A DNA stretch of 63,104 bases from Alloprevotella sp. (GCA_017477205.1 JAFUXE010000055.1:1-63104); one strand, 5' to 3'. Counted from the stretch's first letter, positions 1-9,745 are shown. Notes: generated by a model not told the origin, from the letters alone. Translations and numbers: made by a program.

Positions 1-61
1 CCCACAACCGACAAGACAGGACGCCGCACCGCCGCCGCGTTTCTTTGCGCACACAAATTGG

Positions 62-184
62 TTTGTCTCAGCAGATAAAATGATTTATCACAGCAGACAA
101 AACAATTTATCACAGCAGATAAAATGATTTATCACAGCAGATAAATTGATTTATCACAGCAGAAGAATCAATCGGTCACGGCAG
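62..184. repeat. 22-bp tandem repeat array upstream of panC
   Basis: Units begin at 62, 84, 106, 128 and 150, exactly 22 bp apart, with a decayed sixth unit from 172. The shared core is TTTATCACAGCAGATAAA. There is no unique spacer between units, so this is a tandem array and not CRISPR. It lies in the 280 bp before panC; bases 1-61 show nothing I recognise. Role unknown. Confidence 0.9.
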
Positions 185-250
185 AGGGGTATTTGGGATG
201 GCGGGATGAAAAAAATCCTCGCAAGCGCGCGCGTTCTCGTGCGTATGTTG

Positions 251-258
251 TATCTTTG
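251..258 (+). promoter_or_regulatory. Candidate -7 box for panC operon
   Basis: TATCTTTG fits the Bacteroidetes -7 consensus TAnnTTTG and ends 22 bp before the chosen panC ATG. No clear TTTG -33 box is visible about 20 bp upstream, so support is moderate. Confidence 0.45.
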
Positions 259-280
259 CGCGCCAAATATAACATTGACT

Positions 281-1129
281 ATGCAGATTGTAGAAACCAT
301 AGCAGCCTTGAACGCGGCGCTTGATGCGGCACGTCGGGACGGCAAGCGCGTGGGGCTGGTGCCCACGATGGGAGCCCTGCACGAAGGCCACGCATCGCTG
401 GTGCGCAGAAGTGTCAGCGAGAACGACGTCACCGTGGTGAGCGTGTTCGTAAATCCCACACAGTTTAACGACCCCAAGGACCTTGATACCTATCCCCGTA
501 CGCCGGAGGCCGACGCCGCCCTGCTGGCAAGCTACGGTGCCGACATCATGTTTGCGCCTACGCCGGAGGAGGTCTATCCCGAGCCCGATACCCGCAACTT
601 CCGCTATCCTCCCGTGACGGAGGTGATGGAAGGCCCGCGCCGCCCGGGACATTTCAATGGCGTTTGCCAGGTGGTGAGCAAGCTTTTCATGTTTGTGCGC
701 CCGCAGAAAGCCTATTTTGGCGAGAAGGACTTCCAGCAGATTGCCGTCGTGCGCGCCATGGAGCGCGACTTGCAGCTGGGCGTGGAGATTGTGCCTTGTC
801 CCATCGTCAGGGAAAAAGACGGCCTTGCGCTGAGCAGCCGCAATGCCCTGCTGACACCCGAGGAGCGCGCGCTGGCCGTGAACATCAGCCGCATCCTCTT
901 CTACAGCCTTGACTATGCACGGACGCACGGAGTCCAGGAAACGCACGACAAGGTGGTGGAGATGCTGGACGCTCTGGACGGCCTTCGCGTGGAGTATTAT
1001 GAAATTGTCGATGCCGAAACGCTGCTTCCCGTTCAGAACTGGGACGATGCGGAGCACGTGCAGGGCTGCATCACCGTCTATTGCGGACAGCGGCCTGTGA
1101 GATTGATAGATAACGTAAGGTATAAATAA
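281..1129 (+). CDS. panC: Pantothenate synthetase
   Basis: PanC condenses pantoate with beta-alanine using ATP, the last step of cytosolic pantothenate synthesis. The 282-residue product has the usual length. It shows the nucleotidylyltransferase HIGH-type motif [10 protein letters not shown] (residues 28-37), the VNPTQF pantoate segment, GEKDFQQ and LSSRN. The frame stays open 45 codons upstream, but those codons cross the repeat array and the -7 box, so the ATG at 281 before [10 protein letters not shown] is preferred. panD, which makes the beta-alanine, starts 7 bp downstream, so the two steps are co-transcribed. Family assignment is secure. Confidence 0.97.
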   Translation: MQIVETIAALNAALDAARRDGKRVGLVPTMGALHEGHASLVRRSVSENDVTVVSVFVNPTQFNDPKDLDTYPRTPEADAALLASYGADIMFAPTPEEVYPEPDTRNFRYPPVTEVMEGPRRPGHFNGVCQVVSKLFMFVRPQKAYFGEKDFQQIAVVRAMERDLQLGVEIVPCPIVREKDGLALSSRNALLTPEERALAVNISRILFYSLDYARTHGVQETHDKVVEMLDALDGLRVEYYEIVDAETLLPVQNWDDAEHVQGCITVYCGQRPVRLIDNVRYK

Positions 1130-1136
1130 CGGATTT

Positions 1137-1493
1137 ATGTATTTAACGTTACTGAAAAGCAAGATACACTGCGCCCGGGTCACAGAAGCCAACCTGGACT
1201 ACATGGGCAGCATCACCATTGACGAGGCCCTGATGGAGACCGCCGGCATCGTGGCTGGAGAACAGGTGCACGTCGTGAACAATAACAACGGCGAGCGCAT
1301 CGTGACATACGTCATAGCAGGTCCCCGGAACAGCGGCAGCATCTGCCTGAACGGCGCTGCCGCCCGAAAGTTCCAGAAGGACGACGTCGTTATCATCATG
1401 GCTTACGCCCAATATACGCCCGAAGAAGCCCGGGACCACAAGCCTCGCGTCCTGTTTCCGGACGAGAGGAATAGAGTGACAAGTGACGAGTGA
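1137..1493 (+). CDS. panD: Aspartate 1-decarboxylase proenzyme
   Basis: PanD decarboxylates aspartate to beta-alanine for PanC. It is a pyruvoyl enzyme that self-cleaves between Gly24 and Ser25; the sequence has YMGSITID with G24-S25 at exactly that position. Lys9 and Tyr58-region residues of the family are present, and the 118-residue length is normal. The last residues (RVTSDE) and the TGA stop are encoded by a 7-bp tandem repeat (1476-1510), so the natural C-terminus has been set by the repeat. It lies between panC and valS, with 45 bp to valS. Confidence 0.97.
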   Translation: MYLTLLKSKIHCARVTEANLDYMGSITIDEALMETAGIVAGEQVHVVNNNNGERIVTYVIAGPRNSGSICLNGAAARKFQKDDVVIIMAYAQYTPEEARDHKPRVLFPDERNRVTSDE

Positions 1494-1510
1494 CGAGTGA
1501 CAAGTGACGA
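1476..1510. repeat. Heptamer tandem repeat at panD 3' end
   Basis: Five 7-bp units (GTGACAA, GTGACGA, GTGACGA, GTGACAA, GTGACGA) run without interruption. The first two and a half units are translated as the panD C-terminus and provide its stop codon; the rest lies in the panD-valS gap. Confidence 0.9.
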
Positions 1511-1538
1511 GAAGTAAATAGTAATCAAACAAAATAAG

Positions 1539-4295
1539 ATGAAAGAGTTAGCATCGAAGTATAATCCAAGAGAAGTAGAAAACAAGTGGTACGAGTATTG
1601 GGAGCAGAACGGCCTCTTCCGCAGCAAGCCCGACGGCCGTGAAGCCTACACCATCGTCATCCCGCCCCCCAACGTGACGGGTGTGCTGCACATGGGCCAC
1701 ATGCTGAACAACACGATTCAGGACATCCTCGTGCGCCGTGCCCGTATGGAAGGCAAGAACGCCTGCTGGGTGCCCGGTACCGACCACGCCTCCATTGCCA
1801 CGGAGGCCAAGGTGGTGAAGAAACTGGCCGGGCAGGGCATCAAGAAGCGCGACCTGACGCGTGACGAGTTCCTGAAGCACGCCTGGGACTGGACGCACGA
1901 GCACGGCGGCATCATCCTGAAGCAGTTGCGCAAGCTCGGAGCCAGCTGCGACTGGGACCGCACAGCCTTCACGATGGACGAAAAACGCTCCGAGAGCGTC
2001 ATCAAGGTCTTTGTGGATCTCTACAACAAGGGGCTCATCTACCGCGGCCTGCGCATGGTGAACTGGGACCCGAAGGCCCTCACGGCACTCAGCACCGAAG
2101 AGGTTATCTACAAAGAGGAACAGAGCAAGCTCTACTACCTGAAATACTACGTGGACGGTTCTGTGTCCGGCGATTTAGTCGCTGGGGAGGGCAATGTCAT
2201 CCACAAGGACGAACGCGGCTATTACGCCGTTGTCGCCACGACGCGCCCGGAGACCATCATGGGCGATACGGCCATGTGCATCAACCCCAAAGACCCGAAG
2301 AACCAGTGGCTCAAGGGCCGCAAGGTGATTGTCCCGCTGGTGGGCCGCGTCATCCCCGTCATCGAGGACCGCTACGTGGACATAGAGTTTGGTACGGGCT
2401 GCCTGAAGGTGACGCCTGCCCACGACACCAATGACCACATGCTGGGCAAGACGCACAACCTGGAGACCATTGACATCTTCAATGCCGACGGCACAATCTC
2501 CGAGCAGTCCCCGCTTTACGTCGGCATGGACCGCTTCGACTGCCGTAAGCAGATTGCCAAGGACTTGGAGGCCGCCGCTCTGCTGGAAAAGGTGGAGGAC
2601 TACACGAACAAGGTGGGCTATTCCGAGCGCAACCCCGACACCGCCATCGAGCCGCGACTCTCCTTGCAGTGGTTCCTCAGGATGCAGCACTTTGCCGACA
2701 TCGCCCTGCCGCCCGTCATGAACGGCGAGATGAAATTCTATCCGGAGAAGTACAAGAACACCTATAAGAACTGGCTGGAGAACATTCAGGACTGGTGCAT
2801 CAGCCGCCAATTGTGGTGGGGACACCGGATTCCGGCATGGTATATTGAAGCCCCCTCCAACCTCTCCCCTACGGGGGAGGCTATTCCCGAAGGGGCATTT
2901 GTCGTTGCCGAAACAGAAGAGAAAGCCTATGAAGAAGCCGTTAGGCAATACCCGCAACTGAAAAGTCTCCCCCGGAGAGGGGAGGTTGGAGGGGGCTCTT
3001 GGTCTCTCCGTCAGGACGAGGACGCGCTCGACACCTGGTTCTCCTCATGGCTCTGGCCGATTTCCCTCTTCGACGGCATCAACAATCCCGGTAACGAGGA
3101 GATAAAGTATTACTATCCCACCAGCGACCTCGTGACGGCGCCCGACATCATCTTCTTCTGGGTGGCCCGCATGATTATGGCCGGTGAAGAATACATGGGA
3201 ACGTTCCCCTTCAAAAACGTCTATTTCACCGGCATCGTGCGCGACAAGCTGGGACGCAAGATGTCCAAGTCGCTCGGTAACAGCCCCGATCCGTTGGAAC
3301 TCATTGAGCGGTTCGGTGCCGATGGCGTGCGCATGGGCATGATGCTCTCTGCGCCTGCCGGAAACGACATACTCTTTGACGAGAGCCTCTGCGAGCAGGG
3401 CCGCAACTTCTGCAACAAGATATGGAACTGCTTCCGGCTCATCGAAGGCTGGGAGCAGGCAGACATCGCGCAGCCCGAGACCAGCCGCCAGGCCTTGGAG
3501 TGGTTTGGGGCGCAGCTCCGCAAGAGCACAGCCGACATCGCCCGCCTGTTCACGCAGTACCGCCTGTCGGAAGCCCTGATGGAGGTCTATCGCCTGTTGA
3601 CGGACGAGTTCAGCGGCTGGCTGCTGGAGATGGTGAAGCCTGCATACGGTGCGCCCATCGATGCGGTAACGCTCGGAAGCGTAAAGGGTTACTTCTCCGA
3701 CCTTCTTCATTTGCTGCATCCCTTCATGCCCTTTATCACGGAGGAACTCTGGCAGCACATCGTGGAGCGCAAGGACGGCGAGAGCCTCATGGTAGATCCG
3801 CAGACCATCCCCGTTCCGCAGGACGGCGACGAGGCTCTGCTGAAAGCTTTTGACGTGGTGAAAGGTGCCGTGCAGGGTGTGCGCGCCGTGCGCAACGCCA
3901 AGAACATCGCGAAGAAGGACGTGCTGGAGCTGCAAGTGGTCGGTAACGACCCCATTGCTGCCTACGCCGGTGTCATCGTCAAGATGGCAAACGTGAAGGA
4001 CGTGGAGAGCGTTCAGCAGAAGGGTGCCAACGCATCGAGTTTCATGGTGGGGACGACGGAATACGCCGTGCTGCTCGGAAACCTGATGGACGTGGCGGCC
4101 GAAATTGAGAAGGCCGAAGCCGAGCTGAAGCACCTCGAAGGCTTCCTGGCGGGTGTGAACAAGAAACTCTCCAACGCGCGCTTCGTGGAGAACGCTCCCG
4201 AGGCCGTCGTGGCCCTGGAGAGAAAGAAGCAGAGCGATGCCGAGACAAAGATAAAGGCTCTCAACGAGCGCTTGGCTGAACTTAGGCGAAATTAG
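1539..4295 (+). CDS. valS: Valyl-tRNA synthetase
   Basis: Charges tRNA-Val and edits mischarged threonine in the cytosol. The class I signatures are visible: HMGH at residues 51-54 and KMSKS at 574-578. The editing CP1 domain (around [13 protein letters not shown]), [11 protein letters not shown], the anticodon-binding domain and the C-terminal coiled coil are all present. It is 918 residues, longer than I expect for the family in this phylum. Two extra segments, near residues 438-449 ([11 protein letters not shown]) and 476-486 ([11 protein letters not shown]), are encoded by two inverted copies of a palindromic DNA element. Both keep the frame and flank the segment before the LDTWFSSW motif. 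The enzyme should still be functional because all catalytic motifs are intact. Confidence 0.98.
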   Translation: MKELASKYNPREVENKWYEYWEQNGLFRSKPDGREAYTIVIPPPNVTGVLHMGHMLNNTIQDILVRRARMEGKNACWVPGTDHASIATEAKVVKKLAGQGIKKRDLTRDEFLKHAWDWTHEHGGIILKQLRKLGASCDWDRTAFTMDEKRSESVIKVFVDLYNKGLIYRGLRMVNWDPKALTALSTEEVIYKEEQSKLYYLKYYVDGSVSGDLVAGEGNVIHKDERGYYAVVATTRPETIMGDTAMCINPKDPKNQWLKGRKVIVPLVGRVIPVIEDRYVDIEFGTGCLKVTPAHDTNDHMLGKTHNLETIDIFNADGTISEQSPLYVGMDRFDCRKQIAKDLEAAALLEKVEDYTNKVGYSERNPDTAIEPRLSLQWFLRMQHFADIALPPVMNGEMKFYPEKYKNTYKNWLENIQDWCISRQLWWGHRIPAWYIEAPSNLSPTGEAIPEGAFVVAETEEKAYEEAVRQYPQLKSLPRRGEVGGGSWSLRQDEDALDTWFSSWLWPISLFDGINNPGNEEIKYYYPTSDLVTAPDIIFFWVARMIMAGEEYMGTFPFKNVYFTGIVRDKLGRKMSKSLGNSPDPLELIERFGADGVRMGMMLSAPAGNDILFDESLCEQGRNFCNKIWNCFRLIEGWEQADIAQPETSRQALEWFGAQLRKSTADIARLFTQYRLSEALMEVYRLLTDEFSGWLLEMVKPAYGAPIDAVTLGSVKGYFSDLLHLLHPFMPFITEELWQHIVERKDGESLMVDPQTIPVPQDGDEALLKAFDVVKGAVQGVRAVRNAKNIAKKDVLELQVVGNDPIAAYAGVIVKMANVKDVESVQQKGANASSFMVGTTEYAVLLGNLMDVAAEIEKAEAELKHLEGFLAGVNKKLSNARFVENAPEAVVALERKKQSDAETKIKALNERLAELRRN
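2849..2882. repeat. Palindromic element copy 1 inside valS
   Basis: About 34 bp beginning CCCCCTCCAACCTCTCCCC and closing with GGGGGAGG. It is inverted relative to the copy at 2964-2997 and in the same sense as the complement of the copy at 56267-56300. It is read in frame as [11 protein letters not shown]. Confidence 0.85.
2964..2997. repeat. Palindromic element copy 2 inside valS
   Basis: CTCCCCCGGAGAGGGGAGG followed by TTGGAGGGGGCT, nearly the reverse complement of the copy 82 bp upstream and almost identical to the copy at 56267-56300. Read in frame as [12 protein letters not shown]. The outer ends of the two valS copies could pair as a long stem around the intervening 81 bases. Confidence 0.85.
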
Positions 4296-4321
4296 AAAAT
4301 ACACTTTTTACCCAAATCACC

Positions 4322-7300
4322 ATGAAGACGAAAATCCTCCTGCTGCTTGCCGTGTTGCCGCTGGTAGCGCTGGCGCAGACGTCGAATCCCTACGGTATCT
4401 TCCCGGTCCCCCACAAGACGGCGACGATACGCACGACGGCCAACATTACGGAAAACGTGAACATCGTGGCCGAGGACGGCATTGACAGCTATACCCGTCA
4501 GCGGGCCGTCCAGATCCTTGAGGAACACGGAAAGACAGCCGCGTTTGTGGAAGAGGGCGTGGCCGGACAGACCACGCTACGCCTCGGTGTGTACGGCAGT
4601 GGCGGCAAGGTGGACGCGATTGCCCCCAGAATGGACAGCAAGAACGCCCTGTTTGCCTTGACGAAGTACGACCGCCACTATATCTCCATCCAGCGGGAGG
4701 CGGACGGCGACGCTACGGACATTCTCATCGTGGGAGAAAATACCGATGCCACCTTCTGCGGTCTGGCTTCCATCGAGCAAATCCTCGACCGCGATGCGAA
4801 GAGCGTCACCTGCGGCACCATTGAGGACTATGCCGACATCAAGGATCGCGGCGTCATCGAGGGGTACTACGGTGTTCCCTACAGTGCGGAAGTCACGAAA
4901 GACCTCTTTCGCTTCATGGCCCGCTACAAGATGAATATGTACATGTACGGTGCGAAGAGCGATCCCTACCACTCCCAATACTGGGGCGACCCGTACCCGA
5001 CGAGCATCACGGAGCCGCAACGGCAGCTGGGCTATCTTTCGCAGTCGATGCTGCGCGAGATTACCGACGTGGCACACCAGTGCAAGGTGAACTTCATCTG
5101 GGCAATACATCCGGGTACGGCCTTTACGAACAGCGGGAACACGACCGTCGTCAGCACCATCATGAGCAAGTTCGAGAGCATGTACAAACTTGGCGTGCGC
5201 CAGTTTGGCGTCTTTGTGGACGACGTGGGCGTGCCGACGGACGACGCTACGCTGAAACTCAATGCCGACCGCCTTACGGATTTGCAGAACCGCATCGACA
5301 AGAAGTGGAACGTTGAAGGCGCAGCGCCTGCCGACACGGTGAAACCCCTGAACTTCGTGCCGCAGCTCTATGCCCTTTCGTGGGCAAGCGTGGAGAACTG
5401 CCGCAAGTTCTACGGCGCCCTCAGCAGCACCCCATCGAAGGTGAACATCTACATCACGGGAAATGCCGTATGGACGGTTCCCAACAGCAGCGACCTCGCA
5501 ACGGCCAAGAGCTATCTGGGACGCGAGGTGTCGTGGTGGTGGAACTATCCCTGCAACGACAACGACGTGACGAAGCTCTTCCCGATGGACACCTATTCCA
5601 ACTTCAGCGACGAGACCCACATATCCGGTTCCGCACGTCTGGAGGAGAACCTCGTGGGTGCCAAGACGCTTATCTCCAACCCCATGCAGCAGGGCGAAGT
5701 GTCCAAGATTGCCCTCTTCAGCATTGCTGACTACAGCTGGAACAATGCCGCCTTCGACAACAAGACGTCCTGGGAAGCTTCCTTTGCCGGCATCCTCGGT
5801 GAGGAATACGGCCCGTCGCTGCGCACGTTGGCACCCTATCTGCGCTACTACGACAGCAACGCCTTCAACAGCCTGGCGACGAAGTTCAAGACAGCCCTTA
5901 CGAACGGCGGATCGCTGCCTGAGGACATGAGCGCAGAGATGCAGAAGCTGCTTTCGGCCTGCGCGAAGCTCCACGGGCTGGAGACCTCCGAGCGCGAAAG
6001 CGACCGCCTCTTCTACGATGACGTGAAACCCTGGCTGCTGAAGGTCGAGGCTATGGCGCAGGAGGTGGAAAACCTCATCCGGGTGGCTGCGATGCCGAAC
6101 GACGACGACGGAAAATGGGAAGCCTACGTCAGCGAGACAAACAATGTCGCAGCCCTTTCGACGGACGAGCGTTTTACCTTCAACATCCTCTCGGGCCTCG
6201 GCAGCGGCATCAGTCTCTCCGTGCGTCGTGCCCAACCCGCCCAGCAGGTGATGGCTCCCTTCGTGGAGTGGCTGCGTGACAATGCGCTGGGGAAGGGATA
6301 TTTCACCAACGCGGAAGCCACGCGCCCCGTCTTCGTGGGAAGTCGCGAGGACATGAAGGGAAGCGGTGCGCAGCGGGCAACGGGGGATGCCTATGTGTCT
6401 TCTACCGGCGTGGTGCAGATGCAGCCGGGCGACTATGTCGGCATCGAAATGCCGAAGGCGACAAAACTCGTGAAGCTGACTGTTGCCGATACGATATGGG
6501 ACAAATACGAAGTGCTGCGCTCTGCAGATGGCAAGCGTTGGTTTACGATGCAGGCGGGCGAACTTCCCGAGGAGCACGTGAAGTACGTCGTATTCTGCAA
6601 TGCAGGAAGCGAAGTGCGCACCCTGAAGGTGGACAGGGACGTTTTGTGCCTGACGGTGCCAATGCGCCTGAAGCCCGCCTCGGCCACGACGCCGCAGTGC
6701 GATGAGGGTTTCTACGAAAGCCACACCGCCAACCTCATGATGGACGGCAACTACGATACATATACCTGCATCAAGCGCAACCAGCAGACGGGCGATGCCT
6801 ATATGCTGACGCTGTCAGAGCCTACGACCATCCACGACGTCCGCATCTGCATGGGAACCACAAACGACGACTATATGACGGCAGGCCGCGTGCAGGTTTC
6901 CGAGGACGGCACGCAATGGAAGAACCTTCCCATCATGGGAACCACCACGACGAGCTACAGCCTTTCCCATAAAAACAACGTGCGCTATAGCGACAATATG
7001 ACCTACTGCGACTTCGACGGAAAGGAATACACCGCAAAATATGTGCGCCTGTACGTCTCCTCCCCGAACACCTCGAAGTGGCTGCGCCTCTACGAAATAG
7101 AGGTGAACGGCCGCTATCTGGAGAAATGTTTCCAGGGACGTGCCGTTGACAGCAAGGGCAACACGATTGCCAGCCTGACCGACGCGATGGGCTACACGGC
7201 GTACGAGCCTGCCAGCATGACGGCGAAGGGAGAGTTTGTCTATCACCTGCGTTCGCAGAGCCTTGCCAACGCCGTCACCATCTATCGCGGCGGGGATGCC

Positions 7301-7759
7301 ACGACGGATGCCGTCGTAAGCGTGACGCTGGACGGTGAGCATTGGACGGAGCTGGGCGGTTTGGACGGCTACGTATGCCGCATCAGCCTTGCCGACTATC
7401 CCACGGCCGTAGCCCTGCGCGTCAGTTGGACAAAGGCCGCCCCCCTCATCTATGAAATCACGGAGGAGACGGATGGCGAGCGGAAGGCCGTCGTGACGGA
7501 CATTGTGCCCGTGGCGGGGCAGCTGTCCTCCACCGACTTGCAAGTGCGCGACGGGCGCTTGTGGCTCAAGGCCGCAGAGGGCGTGGAGCGTGTCAGCGTA
7601 TATACGCCCGACGGCAGGCTCCTGCTTTCCTTCCATGCCGCGGGAGCCGGAGGCGAACAGCTTCTTCCCGTTGACGCCAATGCCGGAGGGACGCTCATCG
7701 TGAGAACAGCCTACGCAGACGGCCGCCATACCGCCAACAAACTTCTTCTTCGAAGATAA
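4322..7759 (+). CDS. GH84 beta-N-acetylglucosaminidase, secreted
   Basis: Predicted exo-hydrolase of beta-linked GlcNAc (the family includes bacterial O-GlcNAcase and hyaluronidase-like enzymes). The 1145-residue product starts with a signal peptide (MKTKILLLLAVLPLVALAQ). An N-terminal GH20b-like domain follows, then the GH84 barrel with RGVIEGYYGVPYS (from about 176) and the paired catalytic aspartates FVDDVG (D300-D301) that characterise this family's substrate-assisted mechanism. Residues about 800-930 resemble an F5/8 type C (discoidin) carbohydrate-binding domain. The last 75 residues (YTPDGRLLLSF to KLLLRR) look like a type IX secretion sorting domain. It starts 26 bp after valS and ends at a strong hairpin. 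The substrate is probably host glycan; this is inference. Confidence 0.9.
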   Translation: MKTKILLLLAVLPLVALAQTSNPYGIFPVPHKTATIRTTANITENVNIVAEDGIDSYTRQRAVQILEEHGKTAAFVEEGVAGQTTLRLGVYGSGGKVDAIAPRMDSKNALFALTKYDRHYISIQREADGDATDILIVGENTDATFCGLASIEQILDRDAKSVTCGTIEDYADIKDRGVIEGYYGVPYSAEVTKDLFRFMARYKMNMYMYGAKSDPYHSQYWGDPYPTSITEPQRQLGYLSQSMLREITDVAHQCKVNFIWAIHPGTAFTNSGNTTVVSTIMSKFESMYKLGVRQFGVFVDDVGVPTDDATLKLNADRLTDLQNRIDKKWNVEGAAPADTVKPLNFVPQLYALSWASVENCRKFYGALSSTPSKVNIYITGNAVWTVPNSSDLATAKSYLGREVSWWWNYPCNDNDVTKLFPMDTYSNFSDETHISGSARLEENLVGAKTLISNPMQQGEVSKIALFSIADYSWNNAAFDNKTSWEASFAGILGEEYGPSLRTLAPYLRYYDSNAFNSLATKFKTALTNGGSLPEDMSAEMQKLLSACAKLHGLETSERESDRLFYDDVKPWLLKVEAMAQEVENLIRVAAMPNDDDGKWEAYVSETNNVAALSTDERFTFNILSGLGSGISLSVRRAQPAQQVMAPFVEWLRDNALGKGYFTNAEATRPVFVGSREDMKGSGAQRATGDAYVSSTGVVQMQPGDYVGIEMPKATKLVKLTVADTIWDKYEVLRSADGKRWFTMQAGELPEEHVKYVVFCNAGSEVRTLKVDRDVLCLTVPMRLKPASATTPQCDEGFYESHTANLMMDGNYDTYTCIKRNQQTGDAYMLTLSEPTTIHDVRICMGTTNDDYMTAGRVQVSEDGTQWKNLPIMGTTTTSYSLSHKNNVRYSDNMTYCDFDGKEYTAKYVRLYVSSPNTSKWLRLYEIEVNGRYLEKCFQGRAVDSKGNTIASLTDAMGYTAYEPASMTAKGEFVYHLRSQSLANAVTIYRGGDATTDAVVSVTLDGEHWTELGGLDGYVCRISLADYPTAVALRVSWTKAAPLIYEITEETDGERKAVVTDIVPVAGQLSSTDLQVRDGRLWLKAAEGVERVSVYTPDGRLLLSFHAAGAGGEQLLPVDANAGGTLIVRTAYADGRHTANKLLLRR

Positions 7760-7784
7760 GGCCGTTCGTAGTACATACCCTAAA

Positions 7785-7828
7785 AAACGAGATGCGCACT
7801 TGATTTATTTCAGGTGCGCATCTCGTTT
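7785..7828. terminator. Bidirectional terminator
   Basis: A perfect 15-bp inverted repeat (AAACGAGATGCGCAC and its complement) with a 14-nt loop sits between the convergent GH84 and outer-membrane protein genes. On the minus strand it is followed by six T residues, on the plus strand by a weak T tract. Confidence 0.9.
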
Positions 7829-7878
7829 GATTATGATGCCTTAAAAAAGCAACGTGGTGCCTTCTCGTGGCGGGCGGG

Positions 7879-8526
7879 TCAGAAGTTTACGCCGAAGTTG
7901 GCGAAGATGCCGCCGGAATGCCCGCTTTCGTAGTCGGCACTCTCGTGAACCATGTTGGCGAGGCCAAAGTCGTAGCCCAGTTCTGCGTACAGCATCTTAT
8001 ACTCAAAGCCGCATCCCACTTTTATGCCGGCATCGAAACGCTGGTAGCGATGCTTGCTGATGGCACGCCCGTGGTCCATCGTCGTGTAGTTGCGGTAGTG
8101 GCCGCGTCCCATGCCTCCGTCCACGAAGGCACCGGCAAAGGGTAGGAGGGCCATGTCGTTGGGAAGTCCCACGCCATACTTGATGAGGATGGGGATCTCC
8201 AGCGAATTGATGGACGTCTTTATCTTGAAGTCTTTCGTGCGCTTGCCGCCACGGTTCTTGTAATAGAGACCAGACTCCAGGTAAACCGGGGTGCTATCCG
8301 AAAGGCGCAAGCCCACTACGCCGCCGAAGGTGAAGCCCGCCTTCATGTGGGCAACGTCCAGCATGGGGGCGTCGGCTTTGATGTAGGAGCCCGTGACGCC
8401 GATGCGGATACCGTAGTACAGGCGGTCCTCGGAGAAGGAGAAGCCGCCGCTGTTCTGACTGCTGTACTGCGCCCATGCGTTTGCGCACAGGAGGACGGCA
8501 ATCAGGCTGAGAAATGTCTTTTTCAT
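7879..8526 (-). CDS. Outer-membrane beta-barrel protein, PorT-like
   Basis: The 215-residue product has a signal peptide (MKKTFLSLIAVLLCANAWAQ) followed by alternating hydrophobic strands typical of the PorT/OmpW-like eight-stranded barrels of Bacteroidetes. It ends in an aromatic residue (FANFGVNF), as outer-membrane porins do. The frame is open 32 codons upstream, but the ATG at 8526 starts the signal peptide and lies just downstream of a good -33/-7 promoter, so it is chosen. Transcribed alone, divergent from map and convergent with the GH84 gene. Function not known. Confidence 0.8.
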   Translation of the reverse strand: MKKTFLSLIAVLLCANAWAQYSSQNSGGFSFSEDRLYYGIRIGVTGSYIKADAPMLDVAHMKAGFTFGGVVGLRLSDSTPVYLESGLYYKNRGGKRTKDFKIKTSINSLEIPILIKYGVGLPNDMALLPFAGAFVDGGMGRGHYRNYTTMDHGRAISKHRYQRFDAGIKVGCGFEYKMLYAELGYDFGLANMVHESADYESGHSGGIFANFGVNF

Positions 8527-8574
8527 ATCAGAGAAATGTACTTGATGATTGATGGTTTGTTCGTATTCGACAAG

Positions 8575-8607
8575 CAAAAGTACGCAAAAGACTGCATTCG
8601 TGACAAA
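8575..8607 (-). promoter_or_regulatory. Promoter for barrel-protein gene
   Basis: On the minus strand, TTTG (8604-8607) and TACTTTTG (8575-8582) are separated by 21 bp, matching the Bacteroidetes primary-sigma promoter. The -7 box is 48 bp upstream of the start codon. Confidence 0.7.
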
Positions 8608-8687
8608 TTTTTCGATTCCCATTTTCCTTTTTTTCTGTAAAAGCCCTTATTTTGCGCTCCATTTTGGAGAATACACAATAAATATAT

Positions 8688-9563
8688 ATGTTTACAAGTA
8701 AGAAAAAAAAGCGTCGCGTCCCGCGCAACTGGTTCATTCCGCGTGGACAGGAACCCACAGATTTCGACCGCAAGATACTTGATTTCCAAGAAAAGGGATG
8801 CCTTGTGCCGCCACGCCGCCTCGTACTCAGTGCGGAACAGATAGAGGGCATTCGCCGCTCGGGCGTTGTCAACACGGGAATCCTCGACATGCTGGAGGAG
8901 AAGATTCGTGAAGGCATGACGACGGAGGATATCGACCGCCTTGTCTATGACTATACCGTGAAGCATGGTGCCACGCCTGCGCCGCTCCACTACGAAGGCT
9001 TCCCCAAGAGCTGCTGTACGAGCATCAACGAAGTGGTGTGTCACGGTATTCCCAACGACTGCGAGGAACTTCTTGAGGGAGACATCATCAACGTGGACGT
9101 TTCCACCATCCTTGACGGATATTTCAGCGATGCCTCGCGCATGTACATCGTCGGCAAGACAACGCCGGAGAAGGAACGCCTCGTCCGCGTGGCCAAGGAG
9201 TGCCTCGACATCGGTGCCCAGGCCGCCAAGCCCTGGGGCTTCGTGGGAGACATAGGAAAGGCCATCGGGGCCCATGCCCACAAGAACGGTTACAGCGTCG
9301 TGCGCGACCTTTGCGGGCACGGCGTGGGACTTCAGTTCCACGACGACCCCGACGTGGACCACTACGACACGGGCGAAGACGGTATGCTACTTGTGCCCGG
9401 CATGGTTTTCACCATAGAGCCGATGATTAACATGGGCACGTGGGAGGTTTTCATCGACGAAGAGGACGACTGGACCGTTGTCAGCGAGGACGAACTGCCC
9501 TCCGCACAGTGGGAACACACCTTCGTCATGACAGAAAACGGCCTCGAAGCCCTTACGTGGTAA
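8688..9563 (+). CDS. map: Methionine aminopeptidase type I
   Basis: Removes initiator methionine from nascent proteins, a metal-dependent cytosolic enzyme. The pita-bread fold ligands are visible in order: NVDVST, FSDASRM, CGHGVG, FTIEPM and the WEHTFVMTENG end. The 291 residues include an N-terminal extension of about 40 residues with a basic KKKKRRVPRNWF stretch, reminiscent of the extended type I enzymes that dock on ribosomes; that role is inference. Monocistronic: a divergent barrel gene lies upstream and a hairpin at 9581-9613 follows. Confidence 0.96.
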   Translation: MFTSKKKKRRVPRNWFIPRGQEPTDFDRKILDFQEKGCLVPPRRLVLSAEQIEGIRRSGVVNTGILDMLEEKIREGMTTEDIDRLVYDYTVKHGATPAPLHYEGFPKSCCTSINEVVCHGIPNDCEELLEGDIINVDVSTILDGYFSDASRMYIVGKTTPEKERLVRVAKECLDIGAQAAKPWGFVGDIGKAIGAHAHKNGYSVVRDLCGHGVGLQFHDDPDVDHYDTGEDGMLLVPGMVFTIEPMINMGTWEVFIDEEDDWTVVSEDELPSAQWEHTFVMTENGLEALTW

Positions 9564-9580
9564 GAAATCATAAAACGAAA

Positions 9581-9613
9581 GAAGCCTCGCTATCAAACGA
9601 TTAGCGAGGCTTC
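9581..9613. terminator. Bidirectional terminator between map and tRNA-His
   Basis: GAAGCCTCGCTA pairs perfectly with TAGCGAGGCTTC around a 9-nt loop. The minus-strand copy is followed by TTTCGTTTTA. It serves the convergent map and tRNA-His genes. Confidence 0.85.
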
Positions 9614-9621
9614 TCTCTTGG

Positions 9622-9696
9622 GGTGCCTAATGGGACTCGAACCCATGACATTCAGAACCACAATCTGACGCTCTAACCAACTGAACTATAGGCACC
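9622..9696 (-). tRNA. tRNA-His (GTG anticodon)
   Basis: Full cloverleaf on the minus strand: acceptor GGTGCCTA, D arm GTTCAGTTGGTTAGAGC, anticodon loop TTGTGGT with GTG, and T arm with GGGTTCGAGTCCC. The extra G at position -1 that marks tRNA-His is encoded and pairs with C73. The next three bases at 9619-9621 read CCA, so the 3' end may be genome-encoded. Confidence 0.96.
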
Positions 9697-9713
9697 ATCG
9701 GTTTTTGCGAGTG

Positions 9714-9745
9714 CAAAAGTACGGCTTTTTCCGCTGACGACAAAA
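9714..9745 (-). promoter_or_regulatory. Promoter for tRNA-His
   Basis: Minus-strand TTTTG (9741-9745) and TACTTTTG (9714-9721) are spaced 19 bp apart, and the -7 box lies 17 bp upstream of the tRNA 5' end. Confidence 0.75.

Noticed and set aside
62..184. CRISPR array
   Set aside because: Units are contiguous with no unique spacers and no cas genes are in the window; the same applies to 43018-43143.
146..280. 45-codon N-terminal extension of panC
   Set aside because: It crosses the repeat array and the -7 box and has no counterpart in PanC proteins.
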